Of a stretch of 64,000 nucleotides of DNA, positions 54,920 through 63,071 are shown piece by piece. Made by a program: the position numbers and the translations under genes. Position 1 is the stretch's first letter; the number at the start of each line of letters is the position of its first letter. The notes under the pieces are model-generated. The model saw only the letters and a list, made by a program, of their open reading frames with translations. It was not told the DNA's origin and did no database searches. Source of the DNA: Hymenobacter nivis (GTDB lineage: Bacteria > Bacteroidota > Bacteroidia > Cytophagales > Hymenobacteraceae); the NCBI RefSeq assembly GCF_003149515.1, contig NZ_CP029145.1:1922001-1986000 (forward strand). Reading direction: 5' to 3'.

Positions 54920-55324
54920 CTACAGGGGGTGCCCGGCGGGCGGGCCGTAGCGGGGGTTGGTGGGGTCGAAGCGCCGCATGCGGCGCTCCAGCGAGTCCAC
55001 CACGATGACGTACATCTCGTCGAGGTCCTTGCCGTGCACGCCGTAGTAGCGCACGCTGTGCTGAAACGACGAATCGGTCATGCGATAGGTGCGGAACACG
55101 TTTTTCTGCTGCGACAGGAACAGGGCCCGGGCCGAATCGGGCTTGAGACCTGCGTTTTCCACCCGCGCTTCGAGCAGGTGCAGGTCGATGAGAGCCCCCA
55201 CCAGCTGGGGGCGGGGCACGAGGTCGGCGGGGCGCAGGGGTTCTTCGGGGCGCTGGCAGGCGGGCAGGGCCCCGGCGGCGGCCAGGGCTCCGGCCAGCAG
55301 CCAGGGGCGGCAGCGGCGGTTCAC
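54920..55324 (-). CDS. DUF4296 lipoprotein-like protein
   Basis: The 134-residue protein begins [20 protein letters not shown] followed by Cys, a lipoprotein signal with the lipobox ALPAC. The DUF4296 domain follows ([39 protein letters not shown]). The start is the GTG at 55324, which lies 5 nt after a TAACTTTG box on the minus strand, so the mRNA may be leaderless. A longer open frame extends upstream through the divergent gene but has no similarity. It is followed at once by the tRNA-binding gene. Confidence 0.82.
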   Translation of the reverse strand: MNRRCRPWLLAGALAAAGALPACQRPEEPLRPADLVPRPQLVGALIDLHLLEARVENAGLKPDSARALFLSQQKNVFRTYRMTDSSFQHSVRYYGVHGKDLDEMYVIVVDSLERRMRRFDPTNPRYGPPAGHPL

Positions 55325-55329
55325 TGGGC

Positions 55330-55337
55330 CAAAGTTA
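55330..55337 (-). promoter_or_regulatory. Candidate -7 element of DUF4296 gene (TAACTTTG)
   Basis: TAACTTTG on the minus strand is followed by GCCCA and then GTG. It is a full consensus match placed so that transcription would begin at or next to the start codon. Confidence 0.55.
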
Positions 55338-55348
55338 CGCCCCGGCCG

Positions 55349-55356
55349 TAGCTTCG
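55349..55356 (+). promoter_or_regulatory. Candidate -7 element of DUF58 gene (TAGCTTCG)
   Basis: TAGCTTCG departs by one base from TAnnTTTG and is followed by CCGCC and the ATG at 55362. Like its divergent partner 12 bp away, it would give a leaderless transcript. Confidence 0.4.
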
Positions 55357-55361
55357 CCGCC

Positions 55362-56264
55362 ATGAACCCCGCCCCCCCCTCGGCCCTCACCGACCTGGTG
55401 CGCCGCCTGCGCCACCTCGAAATCCGCATTCGCCGGGCCGTCGAGGCGCAGGTGCAGGGCAACGCGCGCTCTATCCTTAAGGGCACGGGGCTGGAGTTTG
55501 ACGACGTGCGCCTGTACCAGTACGGCGACGAGGTGCGGGCCATCGACTGGGCGGTGAGCAGCAAGGGCCACGGCACGTTCGTGAAAACCTACAAGGAGGA
55601 GAAGGAGCAGCAGGCGCTGGTGCTGCTCGACGTGAGCGCCTCGCTCGATGCCGGGCCCACCGCGCGCCGCAAGCTGGACCTGGGCCGCGACATTGCCGGG
55701 CTGCTGGCCCTGTCGGCGGCCCGCCAGAATACGCCGTTGGGCCTGCTGGCGTTTTCTGACCAGAAGGAGCTGTACCTGCCCCCCGCCAAGGGCATGCGCG
55801 GGGCCTATGCCCTGGTGCAGCGGCTGTTTGCGCTGGTGCCCCGGGGCCGCCACACGGCGGTGGGCGCGGCCATCCGGCAGGCGCTGGGGCTGCTCACGCA
55901 CCGCAGCCTGGTGGTAGTCATTTCCGACTTCCTAGACCAGAACTACGAGCGCGAAATTGCCCTACTGGCCCGCCGCCACGACGTAGTGATTGTGCAGGTG
56001 CACACCCCGCGCGAGCAGCAGCTGCCGCGCCTGGGCATTGTGCCCCTGCGCGATGCCGAAACCGGGGCCACCCGCTGGGTGAACACTTCGGCCCCCGGCT
56101 TCCGGGCGCGCTACGCCGCCGGGGCCCGGCAGCACGCCGCCCACCTAGCTGCCCTGTGCCGCCGCCACCGCGCCAGCTACCTGGCTCTGAGCACCGAAGA
56201 AGACTTCGTGCCGCCGCTGGTGGCCTTCATCCGCCAACGCAACCGCACCGGGGCCCGTGGCTAA
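55362..56264 (+). CDS. DUF58 domain protein (second system)
   Basis: The 300-residue protein has the DUF58 signature EFDDVRLYQYGDEVRAIDWA and the vWA metal segment LLDVSASLD, with SDFLDQNYEREIALLARRHD later. It belongs to the group next to BatA/BatB genes. Its ATG at 55362 is 37 bp from the divergent DUF4296 start. It is followed by a BatD-like gene that overlaps by 8 bp. A MoxR gene for this set is not in the window. Confidence 0.88.
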   Translation: MNPAPPSALTDLVRRLRHLEIRIRRAVEAQVQGNARSILKGTGLEFDDVRLYQYGDEVRAIDWAVSSKGHGTFVKTYKEEKEQQALVLLDVSASLDAGPTARRKLDLGRDIAGLLALSAARQNTPLGLLAFSDQKELYLPPAKGMRGAYALVQRLFALVPRGRHTAVGAAIRQALGLLTHRSLVVVISDFLDQNYEREIALLARRHDVVIVQVHTPREQQLPRLGIVPLRDAETGATRWVNTSAPGFRARYAAGARQHAAHLAALCRRHRASYLALSTEEDFVPPLVAFIRQRNRTGARG

Positions 56265-57198
56265 AGCGCGCACGCAATTAGGGGCACTGGCGCTGGCCGG
56301 GGCCCTGGGGGCCCTGCTGCTGGCCGGCCCAGCGGCGGCCCAGGGCCCGGGCGCGGACCGGCCGGAAGGGCGCTTTTTGCAGCCCACCACGCGCATCGGC
56401 CAGCCGCTCGACTACGAGCTGAGCTACCTGCACGACCCGGCCGAGGAAGTGGTGTTCCCGGATTCGCTGGCTGGCTTCGCGCCGTTTGAGTACGCCGGGC
56501 GCAGCTACTCGCCCACGCTCACGCGCCAGGGCCGCAGCCTTGACCGGGCGGTGTACCACCTGCGCACGTTTTCGCTGGCCCCGGTGCAAACCCTGGCCCT
56601 GCCCGTGGCCGTGCTCAGCGGCGCCGATACCTTGACGCTGCGCCCGGCCCTGGCCACCGTGCGCGTGCTGCTTTCGGCCCCGGCCGCGGCGCTGGCCCCG
56701 GGGGCGGGGCCCCCGGCCCTGCGCGCGGCCACGGCCCTGGCGCCGGTGCCGCCGCTGTTCAACTACCCTTACTGGCTGGCTGGCACGGGGGCCCTGCTGC
56801 TGGGGCTGGCGGGCAGCGCAGCGCTGTTTCGGCGGGGCCTGCGGCGGCGCTACGAGGCCTACAAGCGGCGCAAAAACCACCGGTATTTCCTGGCCCAGTT
56901 TGCGCGCCACGCCGAGCGGTTCACGCTCTCGCAGTCGGCGGCCAACGTGGAGCGCGCCGTGGCTTTGTGGAAAAACTACCTCGCCGGCCTCGAAAACAAC
57001 GCCCTTAACTCCTTCACCACCCGCGAGATTGTGGACTACTTCGGCCACGACGACGACGTGCGCCGCGGCCTGGCCACCACCGACCAGGTGATTTACGGCA
57101 ACGGCCTACCCGACGACGGCGTGGAAATCGAGCGCGCCTTCCAGCGCCTGCGCGTGTTTGCCGAGCACCGCTACGCCGTGCTGGCGCAGGCCGCGTAG
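56257..57198 (+). CDS. BatD-like protein of the DUF58 cluster
   Basis: The 313-residue protein has a signal-type N-terminus (GALALAGALGALLLAGPAAA), then an extracytoplasmic region with RIGQPLDYELSYLHDPAEEV. A membrane helix near residue 175 (YWLAGTGALLLGLAGSAALF) is followed by a basic stretch and a cytoplasmic helical part (ANVERAVALWKNYLAGLEN). The order fits the BatD-like proteins that follow DUF58 genes in Bacteroidetes. The GTG start at 56257 overlaps the previous stop by 8 bp, indicating coupling. It is probably part of a membrane complex with the BatA-like protein at 59148. Confidence 0.7.
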   Translation: MAKARTQLGALALAGALGALLLAGPAAAQGPGADRPEGRFLQPTTRIGQPLDYELSYLHDPAEEVVFPDSLAGFAPFEYAGRSYSPTLTRQGRSLDRAVYHLRTFSLAPVQTLALPVAVLSGADTLTLRPALATVRVLLSAPAAALAPGAGPPALRAATALAPVPPLFNYPYWLAGTGALLLGLAGSAALFRRGLRRRYEAYKRRKNHRYFLAQFARHAERFTLSQSAANVERAVALWKNYLAGLENNALNSFTTREIVDYFGHDDDVRRGLATTDQVIYGNGLPDDGVEIERAFQRLRVFAEHRYAVLAQAA

Positions 57199-57214
57199 GG
57201 CCCCGGCGAGAACC

Positions 57215-57940
57215 CTAGCGCACCAGCGCCCGGCCCACTACCAGGCACGAATTGATGAGGTTGTGGGTGGCCATGGCGGCAAAACAAGAGCCGCTGCGTT
57301 CGCGCACCCACAAAAACAGGGTACCCCACAACACCAGGTCCGCCACTTGCCCGGGCCAAAACTGCACCTGCGGTACCACTTGCAGCGGGCCGGTGCGAAA
57401 AGTGACGCCGTGCGCCAGTACAAAAAGTAGCACGCTGACCACGCCGCCCCAACTGGTGCGCGTACCCAAAAACGGCAGGTTGCGCGGAAACGCCCGGCCC
57501 AGCAAGCCCAGCAGCGTGCCCCGGAAAAACAGCTCCTCAGCAATGCCCGGCATGGTCAACTGGTACCAGAAGCTTTCCCACGCCTGCGAGGGCCCGTACC
57601 CCTGAGTGATGAGGGCACTTACCAACTGCACCGTGGCCAGCCCCGCCACCACGGCCCCCACCACGCGCCAACTGCCGGGCTGCGGCCGCACTAGGCCGGT
57701 TTCCAGCGGGCTCACCCACTTGAATTTGTAAATGACGAGCAAGGACACCAGGATGCTAAACAGCTTGCCGGTCCAATTATATTTCAGACCGAACAGCAAC
57801 GCCGGCCACCAAATCGGCACCATGAGCACAAATTCGCCCACGGCGCACAGGAGCGCCGCCAAAACGATGGGGCGCGGGGCCCGCACCAGCCGCGGGGCGC
57901 ACAGCAATAGGCACAAGAAACCCCAAAAAAGTCCGTTCAT
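57215..57940 (-). CDS. CPBP-family intramembrane metalloprotease-like protein
   Basis: The 241-residue protein has about six to eight membrane helices and the CPBP motifs: GIAEELFFRGTLLG (about residue 129, EExxxR) and VLLFVLAHGVTF, then MATHNLINSCLVV. These motifs define Abi/Rce1-type intramembrane proteases. A TACTTTG box lies 3 nt before the ATG on the minus strand, so the mRNA would be leaderless or nearly so. It is transcribed opposite to the DUF58/BatD-like genes and splits that cluster from the BatA-like gene. Confidence 0.83.
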   Translation of the reverse strand: MNGLFWGFLCLLLCAPRLVRAPRPIVLAALLCAVGEFVLMVPIWWPALLFGLKYNWTGKLFSILVSLLVIYKFKWVSPLETGLVRPQPGSWRVVGAVVAGLATVQLVSALITQGYGPSQAWESFWYQLTMPGIAEELFFRGTLLGLLGRAFPRNLPFLGTRTSWGGVVSVLLFVLAHGVTFRTGPLQVVPQVQFWPGQVADLVLWGTLFLWVRERSGSCFAAMATHNLINSCLVVGRALVR

Positions 57941-58033
57941 GGCCAAAGTAGGCGTGGCACCAGCGACAGCGTTTCCACGGCCGCTAAGTAAGCACGCGGG
58001 TAAGCAAGCCAGCGGGCGGCGGGGCTACCCAGC

Positions 58034-58041
58034 TACTTTTG
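58034..58041 (+). promoter_or_regulatory. Candidate -7 element of MOSC gene (TACTTTTG)
   Basis: TACTTTTG matches TAnnTTTG and leaves about 20-25 nt before the ATG at 58066. Confidence 0.5.
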
Positions 58042-58065
58042 CAGCGGCCCACTCATTCTCGTTCC

Positions 58066-58716
58066 ATGCGCATTATTTCCGTAAATATTGGCTTACCCCA
58101 GGACGTGGAATGGCACGGCCAAACCGTGCGCACCAGCATTTTTAAGCGGCCCGCCGTGGGGCCCGTGGCCGTGCTGGCCGAACACCTGGCCGGCGACGGC
58201 CAAGCCGACTTGCGCGTGCACGGGGGCCCCGACAAGGCTGTTTACGCCTACCCGCACGAGCACTATACCTACTGGCAGCAGCACCTGCCCGCCGAGCTAC
58301 TGGTGCCGGGCGCGTTCGGCGAGAACCTGACCACCAGCGGCTTGCTCGAAAGCGCCGTGCCCGTGGGGGCCCTCTACTGCGTGGGTACCGCCGTGCTGAT
58401 GGCCGTGCAGCCCCGCCGCCCCTGCGCGAAGCTGGGCATCCGCCTGAACGACCCCACCATGGTCCGGCGCTTCGAGGAAGCGCGGCGCAGCGGCGTGTAC
58501 TTCCGGGTAATACAAGAAGGAACAATCCAGGCCGGCGACGCCCTGGTGCTCGTCGAGCCCAGGCCCCCCGGGGACGTTACCATCCAGGACATGGTGGACG
58601 GCATCGCCTTACCCAACAAAGACTTCGCCAAAATCGAAGCCATGCTGCGGCTGCCCAGCCTCTCGCCTTCCTGGCGCGCGCGGCTCGAACAAATGCTCGC
58701 TGCCAGCGGCCACTGA
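58066..58716 (+). CDS. MOSC-domain protein (YiiM-like)
   Basis: The 216-residue protein contains DLRVHGGPDKAVYAYPHEHY, PGAFGENLTTSGL and RRPCAKLGIRL, the cysteine and flanking residues of the MOSC domain. The C-terminal part has the 3-helical extension of YiiM-type proteins. MOSC proteins bind molybdenum cofactor and reduce N-hydroxylated compounds, and a detoxifying role is likely. No molybdenum-cofactor synthesis gene is near. The start is ATG 58066, behind the -7 box. Confidence 0.88.
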   Translation: MRIISVNIGLPQDVEWHGQTVRTSIFKRPAVGPVAVLAEHLAGDGQADLRVHGGPDKAVYAYPHEHYTYWQQHLPAELLVPGAFGENLTTSGLLESAVPVGALYCVGTAVLMAVQPRRPCAKLGIRLNDPTMVRRFEEARRSGVYFRVIQEGTIQAGDALVLVEPRPPGDVTIQDMVDGIALPNKDFAKIEAMLRLPSLSPSWRARLEQMLAASGH

Positions 58717-58868
58717 GGCCCCGGCGGCCGGGGGCCCCAGCCAGTGCAGGCGCAGCGGCGGCGCGCCCTGGCGGAGCAGCGCAAAGTGCGGCACGGCCGG
58801 GGCGTTTTGGGCACCCACCCCGGCCGGAGCGGCCTGCCAGGGCCCCATTTTACTTGCTAAAGTGCACC

Positions 58869-59027
58869 TAGCGCGGTGGCCAAGGCAGTGTATGATATGG
58901 TCCTACCGATCCGCCGACTTTTTCAGCCGGCCGATTGCCATTAGGGAGAACAGGCGGATGCTGGTCAACCGGTCGGCCGGCCGAAAAAGCCGGCGGACCG
59001 GGCCGTGCCCTGGCTTGGAAACCGCGT
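58869..59027. mobile_element. MITE-like element with IS630-type ends and TA borders
   Basis: The element interior (58871-59025) is bordered by TA on both sides (58869-58870, 59026-59027). The left end GCGCGGTGGCCAAGGCAGTG and the complement of the right end ACGCGGTTTCCAAGCCAGGG are matching terminal repeats, and ACGCGGTTTCCAA resembles the IS630 end GAGCGGTTTCCAA. The interior has CGGTCGGCCGGCCGAAAAAG. It is non-coding and about 155 bp long. Confidence 0.75.
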
Positions 59028-59134
59028 TAGGCCTTGCCAAGCCGCGCAAGCATTCTTCGGACTCCAACGCCTCGCTCACGGCCCTTGCCGCCTTCGCTTG
59101 GCGGCGCTTGGCCAGGGCGCCCCGGCGGCACCCG

Positions 59135-59142
59135 TACTTTTG
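59135..59142 (+). promoter_or_regulatory. Candidate -7 element of vWA gene (TACTTTTG)
   Basis: TACTTTTG is followed by CGCCA and the ATG at 59148, the same spacing as at several other genes here. A leaderless transcript is suggested. Confidence 0.5.
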
Positions 59143-59147
59143 CGCCA

Positions 59148-60176
59148 ATGAGCGGCTTCCCCGAGTTTTTGCGCTACGCCACCCTGGCCGGCTACCAGTG
59201 GCAGCACCCGCTGCTGCTGCTACTCATCGGGGCGGTGCCGCTGCTGTTTTTGCTGCGCCGGGGCCTGGCTCACCGCTGGCGCGCGCAGGTGCCCGTGACG
59301 CTGGCGCCCGGCGTGGCTCCCGGAGGCGGGGCAGTGGCGCTGCTGCGCTTCGTGCCCGACGCCGTGCTGGGCCTGGCCTTGGTGCTGGCCATCGTGGCGG
59401 TGGCCCGCCCCCAGCGCACCGACGAGCGGTTGGAACAAACCGGCCGCGGCATCGACATTGTGCTGGCCGTGGACGTGTCAGGCTCGATGGAAATCCAGGA
59501 CCTGCGCCCCAACCGCCTCGAAGCCGCCAAGCGCCTGGCCACGGCCTTCGTGAACCGCCGCGCCGGCGACCGCCTGGGCCTGGTGGCCTTCGCCGGCACG
59601 GCCTACTCGCTGGCCCCTCTCACCACCGACTACGACCTACTACGCGAAGACCTGGCCAGCCTCAAGCTGGGCCTGATTGCCGACGATGGCACGGCCATCG
59701 GCACGGCATTAGGCGTAGCCATCAACCGCTTGCGTGAATCGACGGCCCGCTCGCGTGTCTGCATTCTGCTCTCGGATGGCGAGAACACCGGCGGGGCCCT
59801 CGACCCGCTGCTGGCCGCCCGCCTGGCCCACGCCTACGGCATCCGCCTCTACACCATCGGGCTGGGCAAGGACGGCTTCGTGCCCTTCGGCCAGGACTCG
59901 CTGGGCCACCCGCGCTACGTGCAAACCCGCCTCGACGAAACCACCATGCGCGAGCTGGCCCAAGCCGCCGATGGCCAGTTCTTTCGGGCCACCGACAACG
60001 CCGCCCTGAGCCAGGTATTTGCCCGCATCGACGGCCTCGAAAAATCCGACATCCGCCAGCTGCGCTACCGCAACACCAAGGACTTTTACCGCCCCTACCT
60101 GGCCCTCAGCATCGCGCTGTGGCTGCTGTGGCTGGCCCTGAAAAGCACGTTCCTCAGCAACCCGCTGGAGGATTAG
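59148..60176 (+). CDS. BatA-like von Willebrand factor A membrane protein
   Basis: The 342-residue protein has the BatA/BatB plan: N-terminal membrane helices (HPLLLLLIGAVPLLFLL and VLGLALVLAIVAVAR), a vWA domain with the MIDAS motif DVSGSM (about residue 108) and ILLSDGENTGG, then a C-terminal helix (LALSIALWLLWLALKS). It would sit in the inner membrane with the vWA domain exposed. It is probably the partner of the DUF58/BatD-like genes 3 kb upstream, though separated from them by CPBP and MOSC genes and by a MITE. The ATG at 59148 follows a TACTTTTG box by 5 nt. Confidence 0.88.
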   Translation: MSGFPEFLRYATLAGYQWQHPLLLLLIGAVPLLFLLRRGLAHRWRAQVPVTLAPGVAPGGGAVALLRFVPDAVLGLALVLAIVAVARPQRTDERLEQTGRGIDIVLAVDVSGSMEIQDLRPNRLEAAKRLATAFVNRRAGDRLGLVAFAGTAYSLAPLTTDYDLLREDLASLKLGLIADDGTAIGTALGVAINRLRESTARSRVCILLSDGENTGGALDPLLAARLAHAYGIRLYTIGLGKDGFVPFGQDSLGHPRYVQTRLDETTMRELAQAADGQFFRATDNAALSQVFARIDGLEKSDIRQLRYRNTKDFYRPYLALSIALWLLWLALKSTFLSNPLED

Positions 60177-60220
60177 CTGTTGTTGAGTAGCCGATGGCTT
60201 CGGTGCTGTTAGGCCATTCC

Positions 60221-60336
60221 GGGCTGCTGGCTTTTCGCCGGCTGCCCAGTAATCGCTGCACCACCGCCAGCCGTTGTCCAGGGCCCCAGCCGCCCCAACG
60301 ATTAGCAGGCAGCCGGCGGAAAAGCCGGCGGCCCGC
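60221..60336. repeat. Palindrome before yggS
   Basis: CGGGCTGCTGGCTTTTCGCC and onwards pairs with the complement ending AAAAGCCGGCGGCCCG (60309-60336) with one-base bulge and mismatches. The inner ends AGTAATCG and CGATTAGC also pair. It lies just before the promoter of the next gene. Confidence 0.6.
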
Positions 60337-60349
60337 CCCTACCCCACCC

Positions 60350-60357
60350 TACCTTTG
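60350..60357 (+). promoter_or_regulatory. Candidate -7 element of yggS (TACCTTTG)
   Basis: TACCTTTG is a full consensus match. The sequence CCTT separates it from the ATG at 60362, so transcription probably starts at or next to the start codon. Confidence 0.6.
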
Positions 60358-60361
60358 CCTT

Positions 60362-61033
60362 ATGCCCAGTATTGCCGACAACATCCACGCGTTTGAAGAG
60401 AAAATAGCCGGCACCGGGGCCCGGCTGGTGGCCGTGACCAAGACCCACCCCGTGCCGCTGCTGCAAGAGGCCTACGCCGCCGGCAGCCGCCTCTTCGGCG
60501 AAAACAGGCCCCAGGAAATGGCCGAAAAAGCCCCCCAGCTGCCGCCCGACGTGGAGTGGCATCTCATCGGTCACCTTCAAACCAACAAGGTCAAGATCAT
60601 CGCCCCGTTCGTGCACACGGTGCAGAGCGTGGACAGCCTGCGCCTGCTGCAAGAACTTGACCGCCAAGCTGCCCGCCACGGCCGCGTCATCCGCGGGCTA
60701 CTGCAATTTCACATCGCGCAGGAGGAAGCCAAAACCGGCCTTTCGCTGGCCGAAGCCGAGGAAATCCTGGCCTCCACCGAATTTGGGGCCCTGCAACACG
60801 TGCGCCTCACCGGCGTGATGGGCATTGCCACCAACACCTTGGACGAGGCCCAAGTCAGCCAGGAGTTCAACCAGCTCCGCAGCTTCTTCGACGCGCTGAA
60901 AGTCAAGTACTTCACTGATGATACCGAGTTCCGCGAAATCTCGATGGGTATGAGCGGCGACTACGCCCTGGCCCTGGCCGCGGGCAGCACGCTCATCCGC
61001 GTGGGCAGCGCCATCTTCGGCCAGCGCGGGTAG
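60362..61033 (+). CDS. yggS: YggS/PROSC-family PLP homeostasis protein
   Basis: The 223-residue protein has the YggS pattern: VAVTKTHPVPLL with the PLP lysine (about 25), GENRPQEMAEKA, WHLIGHLQTNKVKIIAPFV, and REISMGMSGDYALALAAGST near the end. YggS/PROSC binds pyridoxal phosphate and buffers its cellular level, without known enzymatic activity. ATG 60362 sits 4 nt after TACCTTTG. Upstream open frame to 60194 is inside the palindrome and is not used. Confidence 0.93.
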   Translation: MPSIADNIHAFEEKIAGTGARLVAVTKTHPVPLLQEAYAAGSRLFGENRPQEMAEKAPQLPPDVEWHLIGHLQTNKVKIIAPFVHTVQSVDSLRLLQELDRQAARHGRVIRGLLQFHIAQEEAKTGLSLAEAEEILASTEFGALQHVRLTGVMGIATNTLDEAQVSQEFNQLRSFFDALKVKYFTDDTEFREISMGMSGDYALALAAGSTLIRVGSAIFGQRG

Positions 61034-61035
61034 CA

Positions 61036-61153
61036 GCTGTAGCGCGGACTTTAGCTACGCTGACCTTCGGCTGTAGTCCGCGGCTTTCGCTTCGTCCTGT
61101 CGGTAATCATGCGGCGACCGTTCAAAGACGCGGACTCGCAGCGTCCACGCTAC
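61036..61153. repeat. Family B palindrome before DUF423 gene
   Basis: GCTGTAGCGCGGACTTTAGC at the left and GCGGACTCGCAGCGTCCACG at the right, with the core GTAGTCCGCGGCTTTCGCTT, CGTCCTGTCGGTAATC. It is the fullest copy of the family B core in this window. Confidence 0.8.
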
Positions 61154-61179
61154 AACCTAATAACTTCAACTCCCTCATT

Positions 61180-61554
61180 ATGACTGCTCGCCTTCTCATT
61201 CAACTTGCCGCCGGCCTGGGCCTTTTGGGCGTGGCCATCGGTGCCTTTGGGGCCCACGGGCTGCGGCCCATGCTCGAAGCCTCGGGCCGCTTCGACACCT
61301 TCGAAACTGCGGTGCGCTACCAGTTTTACCACACGCTGGCCATGCTAGCGGTGGGCGTGTTGTGGGTGGCGCGCCCCGAGCTGCGCCTGGGCCTGGTGGG
61401 CAACCTGTGGCTAGCGGGCGTGCTGGTGTTCAGCGGCTCGCTGTACACGCTGTGCTTCACGGGTATCACAAAGCTGGGGGCCGTGGCCCCGGTGGGCGGC
61501 CTGCTGCTCATCGGCGGCTGGCTGGCCCTGGCGCTGGCCGTGCGCAACCTATAG
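61180..61554 (+). CDS. DUF423 small membrane protein
   Basis: The 124-residue protein has four membrane helices: LLGVAIGAFGAHGLRPML, YQFYHTLAMLAVGVLWVA, LWLAGVLVFSGSLYTLCF, and GLLLIGGWLALALAVRN. GAFGAHGLRPMLEASGR and YHTLAML are the family's conserved segments. DUF423 (YgdD-like) proteins are widespread, but their function is unknown. A terminator hairpin follows. Confidence 0.9.
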   Translation: MTARLLIQLAAGLGLLGVAIGAFGAHGLRPMLEASGRFDTFETAVRYQFYHTLAMLAVGVLWVARPELRLGLVGNLWLAGVLVFSGSLYTLCFTGITKLGAVAPVGGLLLIGGWLALALAVRNL

Positions 61555-61593
61555 GGTCCCAGGCCGAGGCCCTGACTTGTTCCGAACCGCACG

Positions 61594-61630
61594 CAAAAAG
61601 GGCGGCCCGCTGGTGCGGGCCGCCCTTTTC
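61594..61630 (+). terminator. Rho-independent terminator after DUF423 gene
   Basis: AAAAAGGGCGGCCCGC, loop TGGT, GCGGGCCGCCCTTTT is a perfect hairpin with flanking A and T runs, so it can act on both strands. It stands between the convergent DUF423 and DUF1573 genes. Confidence 0.9.
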
Positions 61631-61705
61631 AGCTCTAGCAGAAGCAAGTGGGTTATTAGTTGCTTGTTGTCAGCCAGGGCTTTGTTGATAAGCTAAACGA
61701 GCAAC

Positions 61706-62149
61706 TTAGTTGGCTTTGGTAGTGCTGGCGGCCGCAGCGGCACCAGCTTCCTTCACCTCGCCCACGAGCGATACGGTGGCGGGGCCCGCGGTGGCGTTCG
61801 ACTCGATGGTCAGCACTTTGTTCTGCATGCCCATTTTGCCGGCCGAGTTGAAGTGGGCCGAGAGGGTGCCGGTTTTGCCGGGCATCACGGGTGCTTTGCT
61901 GTACTCGGGCACCGTGCAGCCGCAGCTCACCCCAATGTTGGAGATGATAAGGGGCTGGTTGCCAGTGTTCTTAAATTTGAAAGTATGGTCAACCATACCG
62001 CCCTGGGCCACCGAGCCAAAGTCGTACTTCGACTCTTCGAAGGTGATGGCGGGGCCGGCCGTTTTAGCGGCCGCGGGCTTCATGGTTTGGGCCTGGGCGG
62101 TGAAGCCGGCGGCGGTCAGGCTCAGGGCGAGCAAGAGGACTTTTTTCAT
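61706..62149 (-). CDS. DUF1573 secreted protein
   Basis: The 147-residue protein starts with a signal peptide (MKKVLLLALSLTAAGFTAQA) and carries the DUF1573 Ig-like domain: ITFEESKYDFGSVAQGG, FKFKNTGNQPLIISNIGVSC and GCTVPEYSKAPVMPGKTG. DUF1573 is common in Bacteroidetes secreted proteins and lacks known enzyme activity. The ATG at 62149 starts the signal peptide. The C-terminal A-rich tail (AGAAAAAS) is low-complexity. Confidence 0.9.
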   Translation of the reverse strand: MKKVLLLALSLTAAGFTAQAQTMKPAAAKTAGPAITFEESKYDFGSVAQGGMVDHTFKFKNTGNQPLIISNIGVSCGCTVPEYSKAPVMPGKTGTLSAHFNSAGKMGMQNKVLTIESNATAGPATVSLVGEVKEAGAAAAASTTKAN

Positions 62150-62283
62150 AATTGTAGCGAAACGGGTTGAGTTGAGGAGCAGCAGAAAGGCGACGGGTAA
62201 AATTACGCGTTTTGGCGGGCTTGGCAAATCCGGGGCCAAAGCCCGCAGAAACCCCTAAATCGCTGCTACCACCAACAGCCGCC

Positions 62284-62949
62284 CTAGCCCTTAAATTCCT
62301 TGGAGTACGGAAACTGACGCGAAGCCTTGCGCATAATGGTCGTCACGATGGAGTTGGTGTCGGAGCCCAGCCCGCGCGACAGGCTCTTGTCGTACTTCCA
62401 CAGCAGCTCGCCAGTTTTGCCATCGTTGATGCTGATGGCCAGCTTGCCCGTGTTAGTGGCCCCACCGAAGCCCACCACCATCGTCATGGCAAAGGCGGCC
62501 CCGCCCGACATGGGCTGGCTGCTGGCAAACGTGCCCGAAATGATGCCGTCGACGCCCAGCAGGGCCGCCAGCTGCTCGGGCGTGAACGTGGCCACGGTGG
62601 CCGGCGTCACGCCCTTTTGGGCCAGCAGGGCATTGGTGCGAGTGGCGTCCTGGATGTCCACCGTCAGGTCGTTTTCAGCCTTGCGCTTAAGAAAATACGA
62701 TTGCAGGGCGCTCTGCACGTCGAGCCCTTCGCGAGCTTCGAGGCGGGCCACGCCCTCGGGGCCCCCGCTCTTGGCTACCTCGTTGGGGCGCAGCTGCAAC
62801 GCCACGGCAAAGGGCAGCACGGCGAGCATTTTGTGGTCCTGGGCCAGCTCCCGAAACTTGGGATTGGTGTAGATTTCGCGGCTCTGGGCCCCGGCTAGCT
62901 GCGCGCCGCCCAACACGAGCAGCAGCATTAAAGCAAATACTTTTTGCAT
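62284..62949 (-). CDS. Secreted protein of unknown function, CsgG/LpoB-like fold possible
   Basis: The 221-residue protein has a signal peptide (MQKVFALMLLLVLGGAQLAG, then AQS) and the segments MLAVLPFAVALQLRP, TPEQLAALLGVDGIISGTFA and GKLAISINDGKTGELLWKYD. The pattern of 'lavlPF' and 'GvDgiisGt' resembles CsgG- or LpoB-type periplasmic domains, but I cannot confirm a family. A plain periplasmic protein is the safe call. It is followed in the same strand by the DUF1573 gene after 134 bp. Confidence 0.65.
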   Translation of the reverse strand: MQKVFALMLLLVLGGAQLAGAQSREIYTNPKFRELAQDHKMLAVLPFAVALQLRPNEVAKSGGPEGVARLEAREGLDVQSALQSYFLKRKAENDLTVDIQDATRTNALLAQKGVTPATVATFTPEQLAALLGVDGIISGTFASSQPMSGGAAFAMTMVVGFGGATNTGKLAISINDGKTGELLWKYDKSLSRGLGSDTNSIVTTIMRKASRQFPYSKEFKG

Positions 62950-63071
62950 AAAGAAAGGAAGCGGGAAAAAGGATTAAAATAAGGCCGCAAGCTACGTGTA
63001 GGACCTATATATTCCCAATATATATTCTTCGATGCTTTTATTTATTGCGCACCATTTCCCCACCGGGCCCC
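62950..63071. other. Intergenic between secreted protein and helicase
   Basis: The gap holds a small AT-rich palindrome (TATATATTCCCAATATATA, about 63006-63024). No gene is present. Confidence 0.4.
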
